Origin: Candidatus Aerophobota bacterium
Lineage (GTDB): Bacteria > Aerophobota > Aerophobia > Aerophobales > AE-B3A
DNA: 8,149 nt
NCBI GenBank assembly: GCA_030610725.1
Contig: JAUWRE010000042.1
Span: 1-8,149 of the forward strand
Reading direction: 5' to 3'
The position numbers and the translations under genes are program-made. Shown here in pieces: positions 1 through 6,571 of the stretch. The notes under the pieces were generated by a model. It was not told the origin of the DNA. It did not search any database and was given only the letters and a program-made list of their open reading frames with translations. Every line of letters begins with the position of its first letter. Positions within the stretch are counted from its first letter, which is position 1.

Positions 1-104
1 ATATAGGAAAGATCAGTATTCTCAAAAACCAGAAGAGTACGCAGACGAGGTCTTAATATCTGTGTTTCTCTAACAGCTCTATCCCATTTTTCTTGTAAGT
101 CCAT
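1..104 (-). CDS. Hypothetical protein, N-terminal 34 codons only (gene runs off the window)
   Basis: Reading the minus strand from an ATG at 104-102 gives an open frame to the window edge that begins MDLQEKWDRAVRETQILRPR and continues RLRTLLVFENTDLSY. The start is preceded by a good Shine-Dalgarno stretch (AGAAGG within about 111-118) with about six bases of spacing. An ATG at 109 is in another frame and too close to that site. The N-terminus is charged and probably helical, with no signal peptide or membrane segment in the visible part. I do not recognise the family. It is transcribed in the same direction as the ABC exporter pair but separated from it by more than 500 bases of repeats, so it is probably its own transcription unit. 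That it is a real gene is inferred from the ribosome-binding site and the protein-like composition; too little is visible to suggest a function. Confidence 0.6.
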   Translation of the reverse strand, partial: MDLQEKWDRAVRETQILRPRLRTLLVFENTDLSY

Positions 105-122
105 ATCATTCCTTCTTTTTCT

Positions 123-372
123 GTCGTTGCCAGCCTGTCAAAGACAGGCGTGGCAATCCCCAGGGAAGCTCACAACAGGATTAACAATCCCAATGAGATG
201 GCCACGGTTGCTGCAACCTCGCGACGCTTCGCGGGTAAATATTCAGTGAAGTACGTTCCTTCTTGTCATTGCGAGGAGTTCTGAAGGCCTTCAGAACGAC
301 GTGGCAATCTCTGATGGAGATTTAGATTGCTTCGCTTGCGCTCGCAATGACGTGGTTCACTGAGTACTTACC
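123..372. repeat. Hairpin-dense composite palindromic repeat
   Basis: Almost every base here lies in or beside a stem. Visible stems are 127-139/143-156 (TTGCCA GCCTGTC, AAA loop, GACAGGC G TGGCAA), 178-182/186-190 (GGATT/AATCC), 206-211/213-218 (GGTTGC/GCAACC), 220-224/229-233 (CGCGA/TCGCG), 234-250/356-372 (GGTAAATATTCAGTGAA against its near complement, 15 of 17), 265-275/341-351 (GTCATTGCGAG/CTCGCAATGAC, perfect), 304-310/324-330 (GCAATCT/AGATTGC) and a 20-base perfect palindrome at 278-297. The GTCATTGCGAG...CTCGCAATGAC frame resembles a dispersed palindromic repeat seen between genes in many bacteria; that comparison is from memory. No protein-coding frame is supported. It lies in what would be the leader of the minus-strand gene at 104. 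Confidence 0.8.
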
Positions 373-435
373 TTCGCGGATTGTTTCAGGATTTCATCCC
401 TGGCAATGATACGATGTTTACTGAGGATTTACATC

Positions 436-463
436 AGTTTATTATAATAGAATGAATTGTCAA
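436..463 (-). promoter_or_regulatory. Possible sigma-70 promoter for the minus-strand gene at 104
   Basis: On the minus strand a perfect TTGACA (463-458) is followed after 16 bases by TAAACT (441-436), an acceptable -10 element. Transcription would run towards the partial gene starting at 104, giving a leader of more than 300 bases made almost entirely of the hairpin repeat. An inverted repeat, CTGAGGATTT at 421-430 and AAATGCCTCAG at 465-475, brackets the promoter and could be an operator. This is a pattern match only. A competing TATAAT (446-441) is too close to the TTGACA to use it. Confidence 0.35.
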
Positions 464-497
464 CAAATGCCTCAGGACAATTTCTTCCGTCACCATT

Positions 498-591
498 CTC
501 GTATCTCGTTGTTCGTATCTAGTATCTAGTATAACCTATCCTTTTGAGTGCTCTAAAGTCCTTTTTCGAGATACGAGATACCAGATACGAT
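498..591. repeat. Imperfect inverted repeat of CGTATCT-type units
   Basis: The left arm at 513-532 (TCGTATCTAGTATCTAGTAT) pairs with 571-590 (ATACGAGATACCAGATACGA) at 18 of 20 positions around a loop of about 38 bases. Extra GTATCTCG/CGAGATAC copies lie at 501-508 and 567-574. Within each arm the unit GTATCTAG/GTATCTCG is repeated nearly in tandem every eight or so bases. It sits just beyond the 3' end of the ABC exporter operon, but no T-run follows on either strand, so it does not look like an intrinsic terminator. A palindromic intergenic repeat is the safer call. Nothing else is visible in 373-497 apart from the promoter-like site. Confidence 0.75.
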
Positions 592-629
592 TCACGTTTT
601 TTCAAAGAGTGTCCTTCGGTGTCCAAATT

Positions 630-2399
630 CTAGAACTGATATTGCATTTGATATAATCTGTAGTAAATTTCTTTTTTTCGCATAAGTTCTTGATGAGTTC
701 CTGATTCTCTGATTCTACCCCCATGCATTACTATTATCCGATCTACGCCTTTGATAGTAGAAAGTCGGTGAGCAATGACAATGGAAGTTCTATGTTGGAG
801 CAGTTTGGCTAAGGCGTCCTGGATGAGTATTTCCGTTTCTGTGTCTATACTGGAGGTGGCTTCATCTAAAATCAAGATTTTGGGGTCAAAGACCAAAGCG
901 CGGGCAAAAGATAGAAGCTGCTTCTGGCCTACTGATAATAAGCTACCCCGTTCACGTACGTCCTCCTGGTAGCCCTGAGGCAGTTCTTTAATGAACCTAT
1001 CTGCATTGGCATACTTGGCAGATTTTTCCACCTGTCCAAAACTTATTTTGTTCTCGCCCAGTTTGATATTATCTTCAACAGTACCTGAAAAAAGGAACAC
1101 ATCTTGTTGCACTATTCCCAGGTAACGGCGCAGCTCTTTTTGCCTGAAATCTCTTATGTCTCTTCCATCAATTAATATCTTCCCCTTTTGTGGGTCATAA
1201 AAACGGGCTAGCAAGCTGATAATTGATGTTTTCCCTGCTCCAGTCGCTCCCACGATAGCTACTTTTTCTCCTGGTTGAACGCAGAAAGAAATGTCGCAGA
1301 GAACATCCTCTTTATCGTTGTAAGCAAACCATACCTCTTTGAATTCAATCTTTCCCTGGATTCTGCTTATGGATAAGGGTAGTTCTGGGTCCTTCACCTC
1401 TGCCTGAGTGTCCAATAGCTTGAATATTCGCTCTGAGGAAGCCATAGCTGATTGCATAATAGTGTATTTTTCGCTGAGGTCTCTTATAGGATCATAGAAT
1501 CGTTGCACATATTGGATGAAAGCTACCAGTGCTCCAAAAGTGAGTGCCCCTTTGAGGATCTGGCCTCCACCATACCAGACAATCAGGGCAATGGCAACAG
1601 AACCGATGATTTCTACCAAAGGATGGAAAATAGCGTGGTAGAAAATAGACTGCAAGCAGGCTTCAAGGTAGTGATGATTCAATCCCTCGAATTTACTAAA
1701 GTTCTTCTTTTCTCGGTTGAATATCTGAATAATGGCCATCCCGACAATGCTCTCTTGCAGGAAGGCATTAATGCGGGCCAATCTTGTTCTAATAGCGCGA
1801 TAAGATTCCCTCATCTTCTGGCGGAAAAATAAAGTGGCATAAATCAGTAAAGGTAGAATCGCAAAGCTCACCAACGCTAGTCTGAAATCAAGCCATAACA
1901 TAACTATGACAATACCTATCAGGCTAAATATGTCACCAAATATAGCTATGACACCAGAGGTCAGCATTTCATTTAAAACCTCTACATCATTGGTGAGTCT
2001 GGTTATCAGTCTTCCTACTGGGTTCTTATCGAAAAAAGAGAGTGACATCTCTTGCAGATGAGAAAATAGTTTCATTCTTATGTCAAACATTACCTTCTGA
2101 CCAACAAATTGCATGACATAAATTTGTAGATAGCGCAGGAAAAAGGTTAACACAAGGACAGCCAGGAATATGAGAGCAATACGGGATAAACCCGATATGT
2201 TCTGGGTAACTATATAACGGTCAATGGCAATTTTGGTAAGATAGGGACCTACCAGTTGTAAAGCCGAGATAAGTAAAAGCAAAATGATAGATATAATCAC
2301 ATATAGCTTATAAGGAGCCAGGTATTTGAGCAATCGGCGCATTAGGCGAGCATCATACGCTTTTCCTGCTATTTCTTCTTCTGCCTGATATTGATTCAT
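630..2399 (-). CDS. ABC exporter half-transporter, consensus-site subunit (ATP-binding/permease, 589 aa)
   Basis: This encodes a membrane protein with an N-terminal transmembrane domain (about residues 30-310, roughly six segments, first near 33-52) fused to a C-terminal nucleotide-binding domain (about 350-580). Visible motifs are the A-loop Tyr360, Walker A GATGAGKT (384-391), Q-loop Gln431, signature LSVGQ (488-492, deviating from LSGGQ), Walker B ILILDE with catalytic Glu513, D-loop SSID and switch His544. Length is normal for the MsbA/MdlB/TM288 group. The ATG at 2399 has AAAGGA eight bases upstream, overlapping the end of the preceding gene, so the two are probably co-translated. With that partner it should form a heterodimeric exporter in the inner membrane. 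Its own Walker A/B face the partner's normal LSGGQ, making the active ATP site. The substrate cannot be read from sequence; lipids, peptides and drugs are all known for the family. Confidence 0.93.
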   Translation of the reverse strand: MNQYQAEEEIAGKAYDARLMRRLLKYLAPYKLYVIISIILLLLISALQLVGPYLTKIAIDRYIVTQNISGLSRIALIFLAVLVLTFFLRYLQIYVMQFVGQKVMFDIRMKLFSHLQEMSLSFFDKNPVGRLITRLTNDVEVLNEMLTSGVIAIFGDIFSLIGIVIVMLWLDFRLALVSFAILPLLIYATLFFRQKMRESYRAIRTRLARINAFLQESIVGMAIIQIFNREKKNFSKFEGLNHHYLEACLQSIFYHAIFHPLVEIIGSVAIALIVWYGGGQILKGALTFGALVAFIQYVQRFYDPIRDLSEKYTIMQSAMASSERIFKLLDTQAEVKDPELPLSISRIQGKIEFKEVWFAYNDKEDVLCDISFCVQPGEKVAIVGATGAGKTSIISLLARFYDPQKGKILIDGRDIRDFRQKELRRYLGIVQQDVFLFSGTVEDNIKLGENKISFGQVEKSAKYANADRFIKELPQGYQEDVRERGSLLSVGQKQLLSFARALVFDPKILILDEATSSIDTETEILIQDALAKLLQHRTSIVIAHRLSTIKGVDRIIVMHGGRIRESGTHQELMRKKEIYYRLYQMQYQF

Positions 2400-2411
2400 T
2401 GATTGATTCCT

Positions 2412-4157
2412 TTATATCCTTTCCAGCTCTTCCCGCAGCCGCTGCTGGCGGTACATATTAGTATATATACCCCCTTTAGCTACCAGCTCTTTATGGGTGC
2501 CTTGTTCTACAATTTCACCATCCTTAAGTACCAATATTAAATCAGCATCGTGAATAGTGGATATGCGGTGTGCTACCAGAATACAGGTTCTTCTTTTTCG
2601 GAATTTACCTAATTGCTTTAGAATTTTTTCCTCAGTGTGAACATCCACACTGGAGAAGGCATCATCAAGGATGAGAATCTTGGGCTCACGAATAATGGCT
2701 CGGGAAATAGCTGTTCTTTGCTTTTGACCCCCAGAAAGAGTTACTCCTCTCTCTCCTACTGGCGTTTCGTATCTTTGAGAAAACCTTTCAATCTCATCAT
2801 CAAGGGCTGAGATACTCACAGCCCGTCTTAATTTTGCCTCATCAAAATCCTCTAATCCATAGACAATATTCTCCTTAAGGCTTTCTGAGAAAAGGAAAGT
2901 CTCCTGGGGAACATAACCAATATTTTTGCGCAGGACTTTAAGGGGTATAGTTTTAATCTCTATACCATCAATAGTAAGAGAACCTTGTCTTAGTTCCAGT
3001 AATCGGGGGATTAGATTAACCAGGGTGCTTTTACCCGAACCGATGGGGCCTGTGATACCTATAGTCATCCCTTTAGCTATCTTCAAATTAATATTCTTCA
3101 ATATCATTTTTTTATCATAGGCAAAACTTGCATTTTTGAATTCGATTTCTCCTTCAATGATATTAATATCTTGCGTCCATTCACCATCTTGAATTTCCGG
3201 GACCTGCTCAAGTATTTCCATTAGCCTGCCCATGGAAGCAGAGCCTCTTTGCACTAAATTAATTACAAAACCTAGAGCCATCATGGGCCAGGTAAGCATC
3301 ATTAAGTATCCGTTGAATTGAACCAGTTGCCCCAGGCTAATCCTTTCTGTGATAACTAGCCTCCCCCCCAGCCACAAAACAATTATCATTCCTATTCCAA
3401 AGATAAGCATAATAAAGGGAAAGAAGGGTCCCCATATTCTTGCCAGAGACATATTTTTGTTCATATACTCCTGATTCAATTGTTTAAATTTTCTTTTTTC
3501 GTTTTCTTCCTGAGCATGTGCTTTTACCACCCGTATACCGCTTAAATTCTCCTGCACTCCTGCACTGATATTGGAGAATTGCTCCTGCACTTTTTTGAAA
3601 CGACGAAATATTCTGGAGCTAAAAATGGCGACAGCTATAGTCAAGACCGGCAGCGGTATTAATGAATAAAGAGCTAGTTCAGAATTAATTACGAGCATAA
3701 AAGCAATAGCCGCCGTTCCCATAATTATTGTATTGAGTAAATTCCGAATACCCGGTCCCAGGAGCATTCGCACTGCTTTTAGGTCATTAGTAGCGCGAGC
3801 CATAATATCTCCCGTTTTTATCTTGTGGAAATAGGACAAGGATAGCTTTTGTAGATGACTGAATAAATCATTGCGTAATTCATATTCAATCTGGAAAGCA
3901 ACTCCCACAATTCTGCGAGTCATTAGATAGCGAAAAAATCCTCCCATAATGGAGATAGATACTATTAACAGGGCATATAAGAGCAGCGTCTCCTTGCTTA
4001 TTACTGTCTGCAGGCCATCGATGGTGTAGCGTAATACATAAGGGATTAAAAGAGCACATAGGTTGGTGCCGATGGAAAAAATAACTCCCCATATCAAGTC
4101 TCTCTTATGTCTTAGTAGGTAAGTTTTTAGTCTGGCAAGATTATTGTTTATTCTCAT
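2412..4157 (-). CDS. ABC exporter half-transporter, degenerate-site subunit (ATP-binding/permease, 581 aa)
   Basis: This is the same architecture as its downstream neighbour: transmembrane domain at about 20-305 and nucleotide-binding domain at about 335-575. Counting from the ATG at 4157, Walker A is GPIGSGKS (370-377), Q-loop Gln418, signature LSGGQ (474-478), Walker B ILILDD (494-499) and switch His530. Asp499 stands where the catalytic Glu normally is, the hallmark of the degenerate subunit in heterodimeric exporters such as TM287/TM288. The stop lies about 12 bases before the next start, so the two form an operon with this gene first. The frame extends three codons further to a TTG at 4166, which has a weak AGAAAAG upstream. 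I prefer the ATG, but neither start has a strong ribosome-binding site. No convincing promoter was found upstream. The exported substrate is unknown. Confidence 0.92.
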   Translation of the reverse strand: MRINNNLARLKTYLLRHKRDLIWGVIFSIGTNLCALLIPYVLRYTIDGLQTVISKETLLLYALLIVSISIMGGFFRYLMTRRIVGVAFQIEYELRNDLFSHLQKLSLSYFHKIKTGDIMARATNDLKAVRMLLGPGIRNLLNTIIMGTAAIAFMLVINSELALYSLIPLPVLTIAVAIFSSRIFRRFKKVQEQFSNISAGVQENLSGIRVVKAHAQEENEKRKFKQLNQEYMNKNMSLARIWGPFFPFIMLIFGIGMIIVLWLGGRLVITERISLGQLVQFNGYLMMLTWPMMALGFVINLVQRGSASMGRLMEILEQVPEIQDGEWTQDINIIEGEIEFKNASFAYDKKMILKNINLKIAKGMTIGITGPIGSGKSTLVNLIPRLLELRQGSLTIDGIEIKTIPLKVLRKNIGYVPQETFLFSESLKENIVYGLEDFDEAKLRRAVSISALDDEIERFSQRYETPVGERGVTLSGGQKQRTAISRAIIREPKILILDDAFSSVDVHTEEKILKQLGKFRKRRTCILVAHRISTIHDADLILVLKDGEIVEQGTHKELVAKGGIYTNMYRQQRLREELERI

Positions 4158-4192
4158 AGCAGTCAATAACTTTTCTATAATTTGTAGTTTAG

Positions 4193-4357
4193 GAATTTCT
4201 TTTTGAACGCAGATGAATACGGATTATTAAAGATTTAAGTATTAAAAAACTAAAGAATCATTAAAATTTTCAGGAATTGGGTTTTGACTAAGCCTTAGTT
4301 TTGAGCCAGAAGTTATAGAATTTTCTTCTTGAACATATATCTGCGAAAATCTGCGTC
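4193..4357. repeat. Imperfect repeat between the divergent operons (CGCAGAT / ATCTGCG units)
   Basis: CGCAGAT at 4208-4214 faces two ATCTGCG copies at 4339-4345 and 4349-4355. A small palindrome, ACTAAGCCTTAGT, lies near the centre (4287-4299). A looser direct similarity also exists between 4193-4208 and 4318-4334 (GAATTT.CTT..TGAAC). The rest of 4167-4464 is AT-rich and shows no coding frame. Phrases of the GAACGCAGATGAA type recur between genes in many bacterial genomes; this is from memory and was not searched. Function is unknown. Confidence 0.5.
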
Positions 4358-4464
4358 CTAATTAATTCATAATTTCAGGTTAGATTAAGTTTATCAAGAA
4401 AAAGATGAGTGTCAATCTATTTTTTGCTCACTATTAATCTGGGGAGATGGATAGAGTTGTCTGC

Positions 4465-4492
4465 TTAACAAATTCCTGTTCTGTGCTATATT
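4465..4492 (+). promoter_or_regulatory. Probable sigma-70 promoter of the KDG kinase gene
   Basis: TTAACA (4465-4470) and TATATT (4487-4492) are separated by 16 bases and match the -35 and -10 consensus at five of six positions each. Transcription would start near 4499, leaving a leader of about 60 bases before the kinase ATG at 4560. The match also argues against a kinase start at 4491-4497, because those codons would overlap the -10 box. Confidence 0.5.
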
Positions 4493-4559
4493 GATGATGC
4501 GATATCACTTAAAATCAAGATGGGTTGTAAAAATAACTGAAGTTGAGAGGGGGAAGGAA

Positions 4560-5678
4560 ATGACTCAGCTAGGCATAAAATCAAAACAAGAGTGTAAGTA
4601 TGCTTTGGTTTCATTGGGAGAAGTTATGGTTAGATTGGACCCCAATGAGGGAAGGATAAGAACAGCGAGAACTTTTACTGTTACGGAGGGTGGAGGGGAA
4701 TACAATGCAGCCAGGGCTCTTAAAAAGGTATTTGGACTGAATACAGCCGTGGTAACGGCACTACCCGATTGTGAGGCAGGACATCTGTGTGAGGATCTAA
4801 TGATGCAAGGTGGAGTTGATTTAAGTCATTTAGTCTGGCTTCCTTTTGATGGAGTGGGAAGAAAGACCCGCCTGGGATTAAACTGGACAGAGAAAGGCTA
4901 TGGGGTAAGGAGTGCCAAGACAGAATATGACCGAGGCCACACAGCAGCCTCCCAGTTGAAAAGAGGAGATATTGACTGGGATAAAATATTCAAAGAAGAA
5001 GGAGCGCAGTGGTTTCATACAGGCGGTATTTATGCTGCTCTTTCTCAGACGACACCTGAGGTAATTATTGAAGCTATGCAGGCTGCTCAAAAGGCAGGTA
5101 CTATAGTCTCCTACGACCTTAATTATCGAGCTTCCCTCTGGAAAGCCATAGGAGGACAGAAAAAGGCACAAGAAGTTAATCAGCGGATTGCTCCTTTGGT
5201 TGATGTAATGATGGGCAATGAAGAGGATTTTTCTGCCGCATTGGGCTTTAGAGTAAAGGGAGTAGAAATCAGTAAGAAGATGGATATTACTCAAACAGAA
5301 GGTTTCCAGAGAATGGCTGAGGAGGCAGCTGATAAGTATCCTAATTTCAAAGCAATAGTAACTTCCTTAAGAAATGCAAAGACTGCCTTGATAAATGATT
5401 GGGGAGGTATTGTTTGTATAGAGGGAAAGTTCTACCAGGCAACTCCCCGGAAGAATCTGGAAGTTTATGATCGGGTGGGTATGGGAGATAGTTTTGCCTC
5501 AGGATTTATCTATGCTGTTCTGAATGGCAAGACTCCTCAAGAAGCCGTCGAATTTGCTGCTGCCCATGGTGCTCTGGCTGGAACCACCCCTGGTGATACC
5601 AGTATGGCAACATTAGCTGAAGTGACCAAAGAGATAGAACGAGCTCAAAAGGGCGGAGTAGCCAGAGCTGCCCGCTGA
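4560..5678 (+). CDS. kdgK: PfkB-family sugar kinase, likely 2-keto-3-deoxygluconate kinase (372 aa)
   Basis: The product should phosphorylate 2-keto-3-deoxygluconate (KDG) to KDPG with ATP in the cytoplasm, feeding the lower Entner-Doudoroff route. Ribokinase-fold signatures are GEVMVRLDP (20-28), the substrate-binding GGGEYNAARAL (44-54), DLNYRASLW (186-194), GNEEDF (219-224) and the anion-hole/catalytic motif DRVGMGDSFASGF (304-316), with Asp310 as the expected base. The DLNYR and GNEEDF combination is typical of KDG kinases rather than ribokinases. At 372 residues it is longer than the usual 310-340. The frame extends upstream to TTG/ATG codons at 4491-4497, but the ATG at 4560 has a GAGGGGGAAGGA-type ribosome-binding site directly before it, and a promoter covers the earlier codons. 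Its natural partner, KDPG aldolase, survives only as a fragment at 7657-7809. Exact substrate is inferred from motifs; a related 2-keto sugar acid or fructose is possible. Confidence 0.85.
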   Translation: MTQLGIKSKQECKYALVSLGEVMVRLDPNEGRIRTARTFTVTEGGGEYNAARALKKVFGLNTAVVTALPDCEAGHLCEDLMMQGGVDLSHLVWLPFDGVGRKTRLGLNWTEKGYGVRSAKTEYDRGHTAASQLKRGDIDWDKIFKEEGAQWFHTGGIYAALSQTTPEVIIEAMQAAQKAGTIVSYDLNYRASLWKAIGGQKKAQEVNQRIAPLVDVMMGNEEDFSAALGFRVKGVEISKKMDITQTEGFQRMAEEAADKYPNFKAIVTSLRNAKTALINDWGGIVCIEGKFYQATPRKNLEVYDRVGMGDSFASGFIYAVLNGKTPQEAVEFAAAHGALAGTTPGDTSMATLAEVTKEIERAQKGGVARAAR

Positions 5679-5738
5679 ATAGAAATCCGTTGCTAGTTGC
5701 TCGTTACTCGGATCCCCTCTTCCCTTGTCTTGTTCATT

Positions 5739-5895
5739 GTTCGTAGTTCATTGACCTACTAGCTCGTTAGTCAACTTGTTAATTTAGTTAAGTGGTTAAT
5801 TTTCCCTTTATCCCCCAGGGGAGAAAGTACTATTCACCAATTAACCACTCACCATTTGCCATTTTATTGTTCTTTTCTATCGATGAACTATGAAC
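5739..5895. repeat. Nested imperfect palindrome of about 157 bases
   Basis: The outer arms 5739-5754 (GTTCGTAGTTCATTGA) and 5880-5895 (TCGATGAACTATGAAC) are complementary at 14 of 16 positions. Middle arms 5791-5801 (AGTGGTTAATT) and 5839-5849 (AATTAACCACT) match perfectly. The apex is CTTTATCCCC, CA, GGGGAGAAAG, 9 of 10 paired. Flanking bases from 5690 are rich in related TAGTTG/CGTTA/TAGTCA words. No T-run follows any stem, so it is not an obvious terminator. No coding frame is supported in 5679-5921. It ends about 25 bases before the oxidoreductase remnant, so it may mark an insertion or deletion boundary. Confidence 0.75.
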
Positions 5896-5921
5896 TCGTA
5901 ACTAAAAACTCTAAGAGAGGG

Positions 5922-6029
5922 ATAACCTGTGAGAAACCCCCTGCCTGTAATGCAAAAGAGGCAGAGAGGATGGTGGAATTGGTGAATAAATATAACTTTG
6001 GCAAGTTTATCCTTCTGCAGGATAGATGA
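5922..6029 (+). pseudogene. Fragment of a Gfo/Idh/MocA oxidoreductase (EKP-motif region)
   Basis: One frame reads ITCEKPPACNAKEAERM then VELVNKYNFGKF before a TGA at 6027-6029. This is the region around the catalytic EKP motif of Gfo/Idh/MocA dehydrogenases, where the usual run is GKHV.CEKP.A.NA.EAE.MVE. The N-terminal Rossmann glycine motif and the whole C-terminal domain are missing; only about 30 of some 350 codons remain. It is not a copy of the intact oxidoreductase at 6568-7656, which reads TEKPMAATLEEAD at the same place, so it came from a different family member. There is no ribosome-binding site or start. The left edge is close to the end of the nested palindrome at 5895. The assignment rests on a short but characteristic motif and is an inference. 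Confidence 0.6.
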
Positions 6030-6123
6030 GATCTTGGTTAAGGTAACCCGAACAACTGAGGGATAGAGAGTTGGTTCTCTGGTGCTCTAAAATAAAGTCA
6101 ACTGAAAAAAGGAGGTAGCTCGA

Positions 6124-6571
6124 ATGAAATTATCATGTAGTTCCTGGTCTTTTCATAGAACATTTGAACAGGGTAAGATAAATCAGCTTGAATGGATAGA
6201 AAAGTGTGCCAAAGATCTGATGCTTGATGGCATTGAGCTTTTGGATGAACATTTCCGGTCAACCGAAAAAGCGTATTTGCGCGATCTCAATAAGTTTACC
6301 ACAGACCTTGGTCTAACCATCGCTTGTGTATCAGTCAGTAACAACTTTAGAAAATCACAATCATCATGCTTTCACAACATCGGTAGACGATCTACTCAGA
6401 ATCTTAAAGGAAGTTGGCTCTGAATGGCTCAAAGTAACCCTGGATACAGGCGACTACATAGTAGAGACAGGGAAGTTGAACGGATATCCAGCCATTGAAA
6501 GAGTAGCTAGCTTGGCTGTCTTCGTTCATGCTAAACTTTATGAGTTAGACCAGAAAGGAGCAGAGAGATGA
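6124..6571 (+). pseudogene. Sugar phosphate isomerase/epimerase (TIM barrel) gene with internal deletion and frameshift
   Basis: The 5' part starts at ATG 6124 behind a strong AAGGAGGT (6109-6116) and reads MKLSCSSWSFHRTF through LGLTIACVSVSNNF (to 6348), the opening of a xylose-isomerase-like TIM barrel. The frame then becomes nonsense and stops at 6423. In the +1 frame, from about 6347, the sequence resumes as LENHNHHAFTTSVDDLLRIL and continues to VFVHAKLYELDQKGAER, stopping at 6571. In this family about 80 residues normally separate the NNF and LENH segments, so roughly 240 bases are missing at 6346-6350. The usual last ~40 residues are also absent. About 150 of 270-290 residues remain and several barrel strands are lost, so it cannot be functional. 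The promoter-proximal signals look intact, suggesting recent decay or an assembly error. The substrate is not deducible. Confidence 0.8.

Noticed and set aside
234..372. Insertion sequence or transposase remnant
   Set aside because: It has inverted ends but no coding frame, and the interior is itself palindromic, so only a non-coding repeat is supported.
498..591. CRISPR array from the GTATCT repeats
   Set aside because: The units are about eight bases with no regular spacers and they form an inverted repeat rather than a direct array.
775..972. Plus-strand open frame of 65 codons
   Set aside because: It is the complement of the nucleotide-binding domain of the ABC exporter gene; no ribosome-binding site or family resemblance.
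1452..1832. Plus-strand open frame of 126 codons
   Set aside because: It lies entirely opposite the transmembrane domain of the exporter gene and has no protein-family features.
2926..3120. Plus-strand open frame of 64 codons
   Set aside because: It is antisense to the Walker A region of the second exporter gene.
3886..4092. Minus-strand open frame of 68 codons
   Set aside because: It is an out-of-frame reading inside the second exporter gene.
4491..4559. N-terminal extension of the kinase from TTG/ATG codons at 4491-4497
   Set aside because: No ribosome-binding site, the codons overlap a -10 box, and the residues do not resemble a kinase N-terminus; the ATG at 4560 is better placed.
4878..5294. 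Minus-strand open frame of 138 codons
   Set aside because: It is antisense to the well-supported KDG kinase gene; composition is rich in Ser, Leu and Cys as expected of an antisense reading.
5791..5849. Intrinsic terminator after the kinase gene
   Set aside because: The stem is good but is followed by CACCATTTGCC with no T-run on either strand.
6340..6352. Programmed ribosomal frameshift joining the two isomerase halves
   Set aside because: No slippery heptamer is visible and about 80 family residues are absent, which frameshifting could not restore.
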